Assembly: GCF_900115345.1 (NCBI RefSeq)
Contig: NZ_FOWC01000018.1
Coordinates: 1-64,000 of the forward strand
Direction: 5' to 3'
Source: Amycolatopsis rubida
GTDB taxonomy: Bacteria; Actinomycetota; Actinomycetes; Mycobacteriales; Pseudonocardiaceae
Length of the DNA: 64,000 nt
Shown here: piece by piece, positions 34,667-43,083 of the stretch
Layout: the number at the start of each line of letters is the position of its first letter
Position numbering within the stretch: position 1 is the stretch's first letter
Program-made: the position numbers and the translations under genes
The notes under the pieces: model-generated
Database searches by the model: none
Told to the model about the DNA's origin: nothing
The model's input: the letters and a program-made list of their open reading frames with translations, nothing else

Positions 34667-36022
34667 GTGACCACCAGCACCGCCGCCGAGCCGCAGGCTC
34701 CGGCACCCCGGCAGCGCAGGCTGCAGACCGAGATCCCCGGGCCCGTCTCCCGCGCGCTGCAAGAACGCCGCGCGAACGCGGTCGCCGCCGGGGTCGCGTC
34801 GACGCTGCCCGCCTACATCACCTCCGCCAGCGGCGGCCTGCTCACCGACGCCGACGGCAACGTGCTGATCGACTTCGGTTCCGGGATCGCGGTGACGAGC
34901 GTCGGGCATTCCGCGCCCGAGGTGGTCGACCGGGTGCGCGAGCAGGCGGCGCTGTTCACCCACACCTGTTTCATGGTGACCCCGTACGAGGGTTACCTGG
35001 AGGTGTGCGAGGCACTGGCCGAACTGACGCCGGGCGACCACGCGAAGAAGTCGGTGCTGTTCAACTCCGGCGCGGAAGCGGTCGAGAACGCGGTGAAGAT
35101 CGCCCGCACCGCGACCGGCCGCCAGGCTGTCGTCGTGTTCGACCACGCCTACCACGGCCGCACCAACCTGACCATGGGCATGACTGCGAAATCGGTGCCC
35201 TACAAGCACGGTTTCGGCCCGTTCGCGCCCGAGGTGTACCGCGTGCCGGGCTCGTACCCGTATCGCGACGGGCTGGCCGGTCCGGAGGCCGCGCGGCAGG
35301 CGATCGACCGGATCGAGAAGCAGATCGGCGGCGACCAGGTCGCGGCCGTCGTGCTCGAACCGATCCAGGGCGAGGGCGGGTTCATCGAGCCCGCACCCGG
35401 CTTCCTGCCCGCGATTTCCACGTGGTGCCAGGCGAATGGCGTCGTGTTCGTCGCCGACGAGGTGCAGACCGGCTTCTGCCGCACCGGAACCTGGTTCGCC
35501 TCGCAGCACGAGGACGTCATCCCTGACCTGGTGTGCACGGCCAAGGGCATCGCGGGCGGTCTGCCGCTCGCCGCGGTGACCGGTCGCGCGGGCCTGCTCG
35601 ACGCGGTCGGCCCGGGCGGGCTCGGCGGCACCTACGGCGGCAACCCGATCGCGTGCGCCGCGGCACTGGGCGCGATCGAGACCATGCGGGGTGACGGCCT
35701 GACCGGTTCCGCGAAGCGCATCGAGGAACTGGTGCTGCCGCGACTTCGGGCGCTGGCCTCGGAAACCGGCGTGATCGGCGACATCCGCGGGCGCGGCGCG
35801 ATGCTGGCGGCCGAGTTCGTCAAGCCGGGCACGAACGAGCCCGACGCCGATCTCACCAAGCGCATCGCCGCGGCCTGTCACGCACAGGGCGTCGTGGTGC
35901 TGACCTGCGGCACGTACGGCAACGTCGTCCGGCTGCTTCCCCCGCTGTCCCTGTCCAACGAGTTGCTCGACGAAGGCCTCGCCGTTCTCGAGTACGCGAT
36001 CGCCACGGAGGCCCGCAAGTGA
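34667..36022 (+). CDS. gabT: 4-aminobutyrate--2-oxoglutarate transaminase
   Basis: A 451-residue class III aminotransferase. The PLP-binding lysine is in VCTAKGIAGGLP, the preceding aspartate in FVADEVQTGFCRTG, and the phosphate-binding SGAEAVENAVKIART and HAYHGRTNLTMGMT segments are intact. It converts GABA and 2-oxoglutarate to succinate semialdehyde and glutamate. The GTG at 34667 follows AGGAG; the frame is open upstream through the palindrome but without coding signs. Its TGA overlaps the GTG of the next dehydrogenase (GTGA), so the pair is translationally coupled. Confidence 0.93.
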   Translation: MTTSTAAEPQAPAPRQRRLQTEIPGPVSRALQERRANAVAAGVASTLPAYITSASGGLLTDADGNVLIDFGSGIAVTSVGHSAPEVVDRVREQAALFTHTCFMVTPYEGYLEVCEALAELTPGDHAKKSVLFNSGAEAVENAVKIARTATGRQAVVVFDHAYHGRTNLTMGMTAKSVPYKHGFGPFAPEVYRVPGSYPYRDGLAGPEAARQAIDRIEKQIGGDQVAAVVLEPIQGEGGFIEPAPGFLPAISTWCQANGVVFVADEVQTGFCRTGTWFASQHEDVIPDLVCTAKGIAGGLPLAAVTGRAGLLDAVGPGGLGGTYGGNPIACAAALGAIETMRGDGLTGSAKRIEELVLPRLRALASETGVIGDIRGRGAMLAAEFVKPGTNEPDADLTKRIAAACHAQGVVVLTCGTYGNVVRLLPPLSLSNELLDEGLAVLEYAIATEARK

Positions 36023-37446
36023 CTTTTCCGTTCTGGGTGGCCGGAAAGCCGGTAACCAGCAGCGAAACGACCGTCGTCCGGCATTCGTTCGACGGTTCCG
36101 AAGCCGGTTCGCACTACGTGCCCGGACCGTCCGAAGTGGAGGCTGCGGTCCAGGCCGCCGCCGACGTCGCCGACGAGTTCGCGACGCTGCCCGCGCACGT
36201 CCGGGCGGGCGCGCTCGACCACATCTCGCGGCGGCTTTCCGAGCGGGCGGAGGAGATCGCGCAGCTGATCACCGCCGAATCGGGCAAGCCGCTGAAGTGG
36301 TCGCGCGGCGAGATCGGCCGCGCGGTGTCGACGTTCCGCTGGGCGTCCGAGGAGGCCCGCCGGTTCTCCGGCGAACTGCAGCGCCTCGACACCGACCCGG
36401 GCGGCACCGGACGGCTCGCGCTCGTCCGGCGCGTGCCGCGCGGTCCGGTGCTGGGCATCACGCCGTTCAACTTCCCGCTGAACCTGGTGGCGCACAAGGT
36501 CGCCCCGGCGATCGCGGTCGGCGCGCCGATCGTGCTCAAGCCCGCCCCGGCGACGCCGCTGACCGCGCTGCTGCTCGGCGAAATCCTCGCCGAGACCGAT
36601 CTTCCGGCGGGCAGCTGGTCGATCCTGCCGCTGGGCAACGAGGCCACCGCCGAACTGGTCAAGGACCCGCGGCTGCCGGTCGTGTCGTTCACCGGCTCGG
36701 TGCCGGTCGGCTGGACGATCCGCGACACCGTGCCGCGCAAGCATGTCGCGCTGGAACTCGGCGGCAACGGCGCGGTGCTTGTCTGTCCGGATTGGACCGA
36801 CCTGGACTTCGCCGCGCAGCGGATCGCGACGTTCGCCATGTACCAGGCCGGACAGTCGTGCATTTCGGTGCAGCGAGTGTACGCGCACACCGACGTCTAC
36901 GACGAGCTGCAGCAGAAGGTGCTGGAGCAGGTCGCCGCGCTGCGCACCGGAAACCCGCGCGAGGACGGCGTCGACGTGGGTCCGCTGGTCAACGAGGCGG
37001 CCGCGTCGCGGGTCGAAACCTGGGTCACCGACGCGGTTGTCGCCGGTGCCAAGCTGCTGGCCGGCGGCGGCCGTTCGGGTGCGACGGTGGAGCCGACCGT
37101 GCTCTCCGAAGTTCCCGAGGACGTTTCGGTGATGGCGGACGAGGTGTTCGGCCCCGTGGTCTCACTGGTCCGCGTGTCCTCTGTGGACGACGGGGTCGAG
37201 CGGATCAACGCGTCCCGCTTCGGTTTGCAGACCGGCGTCTTCACCCGCGACCTGCCGACCGCGTTCGACGTTTCGGCACGGCTCAAGGTGGGCGGCGTGC
37301 TCGTCGGCGACGCACCGAGCTTTCGCGCCGACCAGATGCCTTACGGCGGCGTGAAGGACTCCGGTGTCGGCCGGGAAGGCCCGGCCGCGGCGATGGCGGA
37401 CTTCACCGAGGAGCGCGTGACTGTCCTTACCGGACTGACTCTCTGA
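36019..37446 (+). CDS. gabD: Aldehyde dehydrogenase, probable succinate-semialdehyde dehydrogenase
   Basis: A 475-residue aldehyde dehydrogenase. ITPFNFPLNLVAHKVAPAI and FTGSVPVG form the cofactor site, the glutamate lies in ALELGGNGAVLV and the nucleophile in QAGQSCISVQRV. Coupling to gabT through a GTGA overlap supports oxidation of succinate semialdehyde to succinate. Sequence alone places it in a broad aldehyde dehydrogenase group whose cofactor preference I cannot tell. The 3' end overlaps the convergent metal-receptor gene by 20 nt. Confidence 0.85.
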   Translation: MTFPFWVAGKPVTSSETTVVRHSFDGSEAGSHYVPGPSEVEAAVQAAADVADEFATLPAHVRAGALDHISRRLSERAEEIAQLITAESGKPLKWSRGEIGRAVSTFRWASEEARRFSGELQRLDTDPGGTGRLALVRRVPRGPVLGITPFNFPLNLVAHKVAPAIAVGAPIVLKPAPATPLTALLLGEILAETDLPAGSWSILPLGNEATAELVKDPRLPVVSFTGSVPVGWTIRDTVPRKHVALELGGNGAVLVCPDWTDLDFAAQRIATFAMYQAGQSCISVQRVYAHTDVYDELQQKVLEQVAALRTGNPREDGVDVGPLVNEAAASRVETWVTDAVVAGAKLLAGGGRSGATVEPTVLSEVPEDVSVMADEVFGPVVSLVRVSSVDDGVERINASRFGLQTGVFTRDLPTAFDVSARLKVGGVLVGDAPSFRADQMPYGGVKDSGVGREGPAAAMADFTEERVTVLTGLTL

Positions 37447-38191
37447 GCGCCGCGTAGGCGTCGACGAGAGACGGTCCGTACCACGTGAGGTAGCGCCCGG
37501 AGAGCAGTACCGGGCGCATCTCCGGGAAGAAGCCGGGGCCGTCGTCCTGGGTGAATTCGTACGGCTCGTCGGGCAGTACGACCAGGTCAGCCCCGGTCTT
37601 CTGGAGTTCTTCCAGCGAAGGCCGGGGATACCGCTCGGAGTGTCCTGAGTAGACATTCTCGACCCCGACGCGGCGCAGCACGTCTCCGGCGAAGGTGTCG
37701 CGGCCCAGGACGATCCACGGCTTGCGCCACACCGGAATCACCGCGCGGTGGCGCACCGGTGCCACTTCGCGCCACAGTTCGTCCGCGGTGTCGAGCCATT
37801 CCGGTTCGTCGATGCCGTACACCTGGCCGAAAATCCGCCGCAACGACCCGAGCGCGGCGGGCACGGACTCCGCCGCGGCCATCACGAACACCGGAATCCC
37901 GTTGGCACGCAGGGTTTCCACGTCGTCGGGCCGGTTCTCCTCGGAGTTCGCCAGCACCAGGTCCGGTTCGAGCGCCAGCACCCGGTCGAGCTTCGGATAT
38001 TTCGACCCGCCGACCCGTTCCACGTCCAGATCGGCCGGATGCGTACAGTAATCCGTCGCCCCGACCAGCCGCCCGGGCGCGCTCACCTCGACCGCTTCGG
38101 TCAGCGACGGCACCAGCGACACCACCCGCCGCGGCGAGCCCTCGATCGGCACCGGCTCGCCGAGATCATCGACCAGTTCCGCGTTCCTCAT
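37427..38191 (-). CDS. Helical-backbone metal-receptor protein without signal peptide
   Basis: A 254-residue protein with the fold signature of iron-siderophore/cobalamin binding proteins (BtuF/FepB class): RRVVSLVPSLTEAVEVSAPGRLVGATDYC near 20-50, LALEPDLVLANSEENRPDDVETLRANGIPVFV and the long backbone helix after it. The family is normally secreted or lipid-anchored, but here the ATG at 38191 starts a polar sequence with no signal peptide; an upstream extension gives none either. The ATG overlaps the TGA of the RNB nuclease gene (ATGA), so the two proteins are made together. The function is unknown; cobalamin-like ligands are possible. Confidence 0.75.
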   Translation of the reverse strand: MRNAELVDDLGEPVPIEGSPRRVVSLVPSLTEAVEVSAPGRLVGATDYCTHPADLDVERVGGSKYPKLDRVLALEPDLVLANSEENRPDDVETLRANGIPVFVMAAAESVPAALGSLRRIFGQVYGIDEPEWLDTADELWREVAPVRHRAVIPVWRKPWIVLGRDTFAGDVLRRVGVENVYSGHSERYPRPSLEELQKTGADLVVLPDEPYEFTQDDGPGFFPEMRPVLLSGRYLTWYGPSLVDAYAALRESVR

Positions 38192-39606
38192 ACTCGTTCG
38201 AACGACACCTTCCGCTGCTCGACGTCCACTTCGGTCAGCCGCACCGCGATCCGCTCGCCCTCCGGGAACTTCTCGCCGGAGCACTTCGCCATCACCGGCG
38301 GGTTCTCGACCAGGATCTCCGCCCGCGCCTCGTCCGCGCGCAGCACCACCGCGGTGAACTCATGACCGACATGCTCTGCGAGTACCCACGCCTCGACCTG
38401 ATCTATGCACGCGCGCTCGACCCGCGCGGCCAGACTGTCCGAAGCGGACATCTGTGCCGGCACCTCGGACAACGCCTCACGCACCCAATCCGGCACTTCG
38501 CGGCCAGCCGTCACCGCCAGGCACACCTCGGTGCCGAATCGGTCGACCAGCCGCCGAATCGGTGCCGTGACGTGCGCGTACGCCCCGCCGATCCCGGCGT
38601 GCGTAGTGACCGCGGGCAATTCCCCGGCGAAGGCCGTGTAACCCGCACCCCGCAACAGTCGCGTGGTATCCGCGTACAACGCCATCGACGCGGGCTGCCC
38701 GGGGTCCAAAGTAGACAGAAACTCGGACACCGTCAGCTCGACCGGCCAGGCCAGCCCGGTCGCCGCCGCGGACCGGCGCAGCCATTCCACCGCGTCCGGC
38801 TCCGGCGACGGCAGCGTCCGCAGCACCCCGATTCCGGCGTCGATCATGATCCGCGCCGCGGCCATCCCGGTCAGCAACGAGATTTCGGCATTCCACGCGT
38901 CGACGACCGTCCGCGGGCGGCGGGCGAGAATCCAGCCGCCGTCGATGTCGCCGCTGATTTCCTGCTCGGGCAACTGCAACTCGACCGCGCCGCGCTGCAC
39001 CGCGAGGCCGCGCCGCAACTGGCCGAGCTCCGGCAGCGCCGCCACCGAGGGATGCGGCCGTCCCGCGTCCAGCGACGACTGGACCCCTTCGTAGTCAAGC
39101 TGCTCAGTCGAGCGCACCAGCGCCCGCCGGACCCGGGTGGCGACGATTTCTCCGGCCTCGTCGACGTCGATCGTCCACAACACCGCGGGCCGGATTTCCC
39201 CGGGCAGCAGGCTGGCCGCGCCTTCGGACAGCACCGGCGGATGCAGCGGGACGTTGCCGTCCGGGAGATACAGCGTCTGCCCCCGCCGCCGCGCCTCGTG
39301 GTCAAGCGCCCCGCCCGGCGGGACGAACGCCGCCAGGTCCGCGATCGCATACTGCACCCGGAACCTGCTGCCGCTGCGCTCGATCACCATCGCCTGGTCG
39401 AGATCCTTGGACCCGGGCGGATCGATCGTGACGAACGGCAGGTCGGTGGCGTCCTCGCGACCGCCCGCCGACGCGAGCGGATCGAGCACCGCCGTTTCGG
39501 CCTCCGCAAGCACCGCGGACCCGAACGACTCCGGCAGCGCGAACTCCGCCCGGAGACGACCGAAGTCCCCTCCCGACGCTGGCGTCCTCAGCACGAGTGG
39601 CGGCAC
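38188..39606 (-). CDS. RNB-domain (RNase II family) exoribonuclease
   Basis: A 472-residue protein consisting mainly of the RNB catalytic domain. The metal-binding loop reads DPPGSKDLDQAM: the first three aspartates of the RNase II pattern are kept while the fourth position is Gln, which I recall as common in actinobacterial members. Later RNB features include YLPDGNVPLHPPVLSEGAASLLPG and THAGIGGAYAHVTAPIRRLVDRFG. No cold-shock or S1 domain is evident at the usual length, so RNA capture may differ from RNase R. It is translationally coupled to the metal-receptor gene. Confidence 0.85.
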   Translation of the reverse strand: MPPLVLRTPASGGDFGRLRAEFALPESFGSAVLAEAETAVLDPLASAGGREDATDLPFVTIDPPGSKDLDQAMVIERSGSRFRVQYAIADLAAFVPPGGALDHEARRRGQTLYLPDGNVPLHPPVLSEGAASLLPGEIRPAVLWTIDVDEAGEIVATRVRRALVRSTEQLDYEGVQSSLDAGRPHPSVAALPELGQLRRGLAVQRGAVELQLPEQEISGDIDGGWILARRPRTVVDAWNAEISLLTGMAAARIMIDAGIGVLRTLPSPEPDAVEWLRRSAAATGLAWPVELTVSEFLSTLDPGQPASMALYADTTRLLRGAGYTAFAGELPAVTTHAGIGGAYAHVTAPIRRLVDRFGTEVCLAVTAGREVPDWVREALSEVPAQMSASDSLAARVERACIDQVEAWVLAEHVGHEFTAVVLRADEARAEILVENPPVMAKCSGEKFPEGERIAVRLTEVDVEQRKVSFERV

Positions 39607-39683
39607 GGTCCAACACTATCCCGCCGAACCGCCGGTGATCGCCCGTTCGGGCGCGGGCCGGTCGGGTGTAGCCTGCCTGACAT

Positions 39684-39704
39684 TGATAATCGTCTTCATT
39701 TTCA
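39684..39704 (+). promoter_or_regulatory. Fur/Zur-like dyad upstream of the CooC-like ATPase
   Basis: TGATAAT (39684-39690) and ATTTTCA (39698-39704) form an inverted repeat (6 of 7 positions) 7 nt apart, in an AT-rich patch. TGA and TCA triplets also recur outward on both sides. This resembles zinc- or iron-responsive Fur-family boxes of actinobacteria. It ends 15 nt before the GTG start, where binding would block initiation. Confidence 0.55.
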
Positions 39705-39719
39705 GAAGGGGCCGGATCG

Positions 39720-40679
39720 GTGAAGATCGCGTTCGTCGGCAAGGGCGGCAGCGGGAAAACCACGCTCTCGTCGCTGTTCGTCTCTTATGTGGCCGCTGCG
39801 GGCAAACCGGTGCTGGCGATCGACGCCGACATCAACCAGCACCTGGCGGTGGCCCTAGGCGCGACCGAGGAACAGGCGCTCGCGTGGCCGACCCTCGGCG
39901 ACAACATGCCGCTGATCAAGGAATACCTACGCGGCGACAACCCGCGGATCCCGTCAGCCGACGCGATGATCAAAACGACCCCGCCCGGCCGCGGCTCGCG
40001 GCTCGTGCGGCCGTTTGAGGACAACCCGATCTTCGACACCTGCTTCCGCCCGCTCGGCGACGTCCGGCTGGGCGTCACCGGCCAGTTCGACGAGGATGAC
40101 CTCGGCGTGGCCTGCTACCACTCGAAGGTCGGCGCGGCGGAACTGCTGCTGAACCACCTGGTCGACGGCACGGACGAGTACGTCGTGATGGACATGACCG
40201 CCGGTGCCGACGCGTTCGCCTCGGGCCTGTTCACGCGCTTCGACGTGACGTTCCTGGTGTGCGAACCGACCCTGCGCAGCGTCGGCGTTTACCGTCAGTA
40301 CGCGGATCACGCCCGGGATTTCGGAGTTCACCTGGTAGCGGTCGGAAACAAGGTCACCGACGGCGACGACGTCGACTTTCTGACCGAGCAGCTGGGTTCG
40401 GCACTGCTGGGCTGGATGACGACGTCCGGCCACGTCCGAGCCGCCGAACGCGGCACGGCCCGGCCGATCGGCGAACTGGAACCGCGCAACCTGGCGACGC
40501 TGGCCGCGATGCGGGACCTGGTGGACACGACGCCACGAGACTGGGCGCGGTACCAGCGGCAGGGCGTGGAGTTCCACCTGCGGAACGCGCGGGCGTGGGG
40601 CAACGGGCGCACGGGGGCGGATCTGGAGGAGCAGGTGGATCCGGAATTCGTACTGGATCCGGCCTTGGTGGCGGGATAA
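39720..40679 (+). CDS. CooC/MinD-type P-loop ATPase
   Basis: A 319-residue ATPase of the SIMIBI class. The deviant Walker A KGGSGKTT (residues 8-15) with two lysines, VLAIDADINQHL (switch I-like aspartate) and VVMDMTAGADAF (Walker B) match CooC-type metallocentre maturation factors and related ParA proteins. A long middle insert (about 55-130) contains CFRP and VACYHS, which might bind metal. No partner enzyme is adjacent. The GTG at 39720 gives the expected N-terminus (MKIAFVGKGG). With the Fur/Zur-like box upstream, a metal-insertion role is a reasonable hypothesis. Confidence 0.8.
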   Translation: MKIAFVGKGGSGKTTLSSLFVSYVAAAGKPVLAIDADINQHLAVALGATEEQALAWPTLGDNMPLIKEYLRGDNPRIPSADAMIKTTPPGRGSRLVRPFEDNPIFDTCFRPLGDVRLGVTGQFDEDDLGVACYHSKVGAAELLLNHLVDGTDEYVVMDMTAGADAFASGLFTRFDVTFLVCEPTLRSVGVYRQYADHARDFGVHLVAVGNKVTDGDDVDFLTEQLGSALLGWMTTSGHVRAAERGTARPIGELEPRNLATLAAMRDLVDTTPRDWARYQRQGVEFHLRNARAWGNGRTGADLEEQVDPEFVLDPALVAG

Positions 40680-40737
40680 CCGGAAACCTCGCCGAATTGG
40701 CCGCCTGAGGCGGAGACGCGCCGACGTAATGGCGGCC

Positions 40738-41851
40738 ATGGACTGGGGACCATGGCTGTCTCGGTGGAGCGCGGAGCGGGTCCAAAGCTCAAAGCCCGCC
40801 GACCTCGACCCACAGGTGCTGCGCGCTCGATGGCTCGGCTTCGCCCCGGCGAGCGCGGCGGCGGTCGCGGCGGCTGGGCCTGCCGCTGCCGCCGTCCTAC
40901 CGGGATTTCCTGCTGACGACAGACGGCTGGCGCGACGCCGGATCGTTCGTCTGGCGCATGCGGGACACCGCCACTCGCGGCTGGCTGCGGGACCTCGAAC
41001 CGCACTGGGAGCAGTGAGAAGACCTCTCCGGAGACGAGGAACCGGCCGAGACCAGCAAATTCAGCCGAGGACTGCTGATCTCGCGCGAGGCCGACGCCGG
41101 GATTCTGTTCCTCGATCCTGGCGACGTCGACGAGTCCGGCGAGTGGGCGGCTTACAGCTTGTTCTCCTGGAGAGCTGAGCCGCCCACCCGGTTCGTGTCG
41201 TTCGCCGAGCTGAGGGAAAGCCGGTACGCCGAATTTCACCGGAGGTGTCGGCCGGGAGGCGAAACTCGCGACTCGTGGGACGCCAAGGGCGAGCAGGCCA
41301 GGCTCGACGCGCTCGCCGGCGAAGTCGACGCCGTCGCGGCGGTTCTCGATGAGGCCGGGGAATTCGGCCGCGATTCTGCTCGCCCAGCTCTACCCGCTTC
41401 TCGGCCGGGAGTATCAAGCCAGCCAGTCGCTCAGCGGCCTGCTGCCGGATGCGCCCGAAGGCTTTCTCGCCGATCCGCTGTTCACCGAGGAATTCCTGCC
41501 GTGGTTGCTCGCCGAGCACGCCAGCTCGGCGACGAACTACCGCCGCTCGGTACTGCGGACGGCGATGATCCGCGAACGGCCGGAGATCCAGCTCGCCATC
41601 GGCGAGGGCCAAGCCCGCGGCCGAACTTCGGCGACCCAGCGTTCGATCGGCTGGTCAGGAAGGTCCTGGACGACCATGCGGGCGACCCGGACGCCTTGTG
41701 GCGGGCCGTGCTGGCGGCAATGGAGCGCTGGCGGCCGCGAAGCGCTGATCACGTCGCGCCGGTCGTGTTGCTCGCCGACCCGGTGCTGGCCGCGACGCTC
41801 ACCCCCGAGCGCGGCCGCGCACTGCCGACACAGCCCCGAGGTGACCGATGA
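40738..41851 (+). pseudogene. Decayed SMI1/KNR4-family gene
   Basis: Joining three frames gives one SMI1/KNR4-type protein: an N-terminal MDWGPWLSRWSAERVQSS segment, then LGLPLPPSYRDFLLTTDGWR (the domain hallmark), GILFLDPGDVDESGEWAAYSL, and a C-terminal helical part with LLPDAPEGFLADPLFTEEFL and FDRLVRKVLDDHAGDPDALW. Lesions are a frameshift near 40872, an in-frame TGA at 41015-41017, a frameshift near 41365 and another near 41612. Intact members are often immunity proteins for secreted toxins. The ATG of the next gene overlaps the terminal TGA at 41849-41851. Confidence 0.8.
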
Positions 41852-43083
41852 GACCCGTCCCGACCCGGGAAGACGTCGCGATGGAACGCATCCTGCACGC
41901 CTGCGGCAGCCCCCACGACTTCCCCGACTTCGCCCTGGAAGCGACCGAAACCCGGACCGACGCCTCCGGCGGAACCGTCTGCTTCAGGCGGGTCGCCTGC
42001 CGAACCTGCGGGACCGTCTCGGTAACCCAATGGCAAGGCCCCTTGCCCGAAGGCCCCGGCCAGATCGCGGTCGTCAGCACATACGAGCGACCAGAGCCGG
42101 GAGACGTGCCCGGCCTCGCCGATCGCGCCCGCCAGGTGACCGACGCCGAACTCGCCGAATTCCTTGCCGAGAACGGCTTCCCGGACGGCGTCCCCGAGGG
42201 CTTCGCCCCCTACCGGCTCGCCACCGCGCAGATCGAACGCCTCGATTTTGTCCTGCACGTCCGGGCAGGCCAGTTCATGCTCCTCGACCGAGGCCGTCCG
42301 CTCGGCGACATCCTGCCGGTACCGCCGTCGGCCGAGTCCGCGGACCTGATCGACGCGGTCCCCGGCGCGGCGCTGTTCTGGCCCCCGATCCACGACGGCG
42401 AGCTTGCCTTGACCCTGCTGCTCTGCCCCGCGGACCCGGGCCCCGACCGGTCCTATCCCCGGATCGCTGAGCTGAGCTGCCACTTTCACTCCGGAAACGT
42501 CGTCGTGCGGGAGCTGGCCGGACGGGAACGGGAACTGCCGCCGCTGCCCGCCGGGCACGGCGACTACCGGATCCGCTTCCACGCCGCGGATCCGGGCTGC
42601 CTGCTGCAGCTGTGGGGGCAGCCCCGCAGCAAGCCGCGGCTCCGCCCCTCGCCAGACCGGCCCGGTTCGTCAGTCGCCGTCCCAGGAACGGTCGGCGGCG
42701 TCGGCTTGCCGGGTGCGTTCGCGGGCGATGTCGAGCGCGCGGCGGGCCGTGGCCTCGTCCGGGTACGGGCCGAGGAGGTCGACCCCTCGGCTGCGTTCCA
42801 GGTGCTCGACTTCGTGGGTGCGGGTGTTGTAGTACCAGCCCTGGTCCGGGCTCGGGTCGTCAGACATGGGTTCAGCCTGACACCTGCCCGCTCACTTGCG
42901 CCAGCGGAACGGAACCTCCGTCGGATGCCCGGTGGGCCCGAAGTCGGCCGGTCCGTCGTCCTCGTGGTCGGGGTGCTCGTCGAACCAGCCGCGCGGGTCC
43001 CCGACCGGAATGCCGCGGGGCGGGGTCGCCGTGTCGTCCGCCGGGGAGGGAGCGCCGTAATCCGGCACCGGCGGCACCGCTGA
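41848..43083 (+). CDS. Hypothetical protein with CxxC motif; C-terminus doubtful
   Basis: The first 270 or so residues look protein-like: CFRRVACRTCGTVSVTQW suggests a small metal knuckle, and LAFHV-type beta strands follow (DFVLHVRAGQFMLLDRGRPLGDIL, ALFWPPIHDGELALTLLLC). I recognise no family. Beyond about 42,670 the frame runs antisense through the small SPOR-like gene and into the proline-rich gene, ending at 43083, so the natural stop has probably been lost or the true end lies near 42,660. The ATG overlaps the end of the SMI1 pseudogene, which suggests a former toxin-immunity-like or defence gene pair that is decaying. Confidence 0.5.
   Translation: MRPVPTREDVAMERILHACGSPHDFPDFALEATETRTDASGGTVCFRRVACRTCGTVSVTQWQGPLPEGPGQIAVVSTYERPEPGDVPGLADRARQVTDAELAEFLAENGFPDGVPEGFAPYRLATAQIERLDFVLHVRAGQFMLLDRGRPLGDILPVPPSAESADLIDAVPGAALFWPPIHDGELALTLLLCPADPGPDRSYPRIAELSCHFHSGNVVVRELAGRERELPPLPAGHGDYRIRFHAADPGCLLQLWGQPRSKPRLRPSPDRPGSSVAVPGTVGGVGLPGAFAGDVERAAGRGLVRVRAEEVDPSAAFQVLDFVGAGVVVPALVRARVVRHGFSLTPARSLAPAERNLRRMPGGPEVGRSVVLVVGVLVEPAARVPDRNAAGRGRRVVRRGGSAVIRHRRHR
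42670..42867 (-). CDS. Small SPOR-like protein
   Basis: A 65-residue protein beginning MSDDPSPDQGWYYNTRTHEV. It matches short actinobacterial proteins usually annotated as SPOR-domain, with aromatic GWYYN and the helix DEATARRALDIARERTR. SPOR folds bind denuded glycan strands of peptidoglycan, but this one is short and has no export signal. It starts 24 nt after the proline-rich gene and is the last gene on this strand. It is antisense to the doubtful tail of the 41848 gene. Confidence 0.65.
   Translation of the reverse strand: MSDDPSPDQGWYYNTRTHEVEHLERSRGVDLLGPYPDEATARRALDIARERTRQADAADRSWDGD

Noticed and set aside
40729..41178. Intact 149-codon gene at the start of the SMI1/KNR4 region
   Set aside because: Only the first 45 or so codons match the family; the rest is out of frame with the clear SMI1/KNR4 sequence in the next frame.
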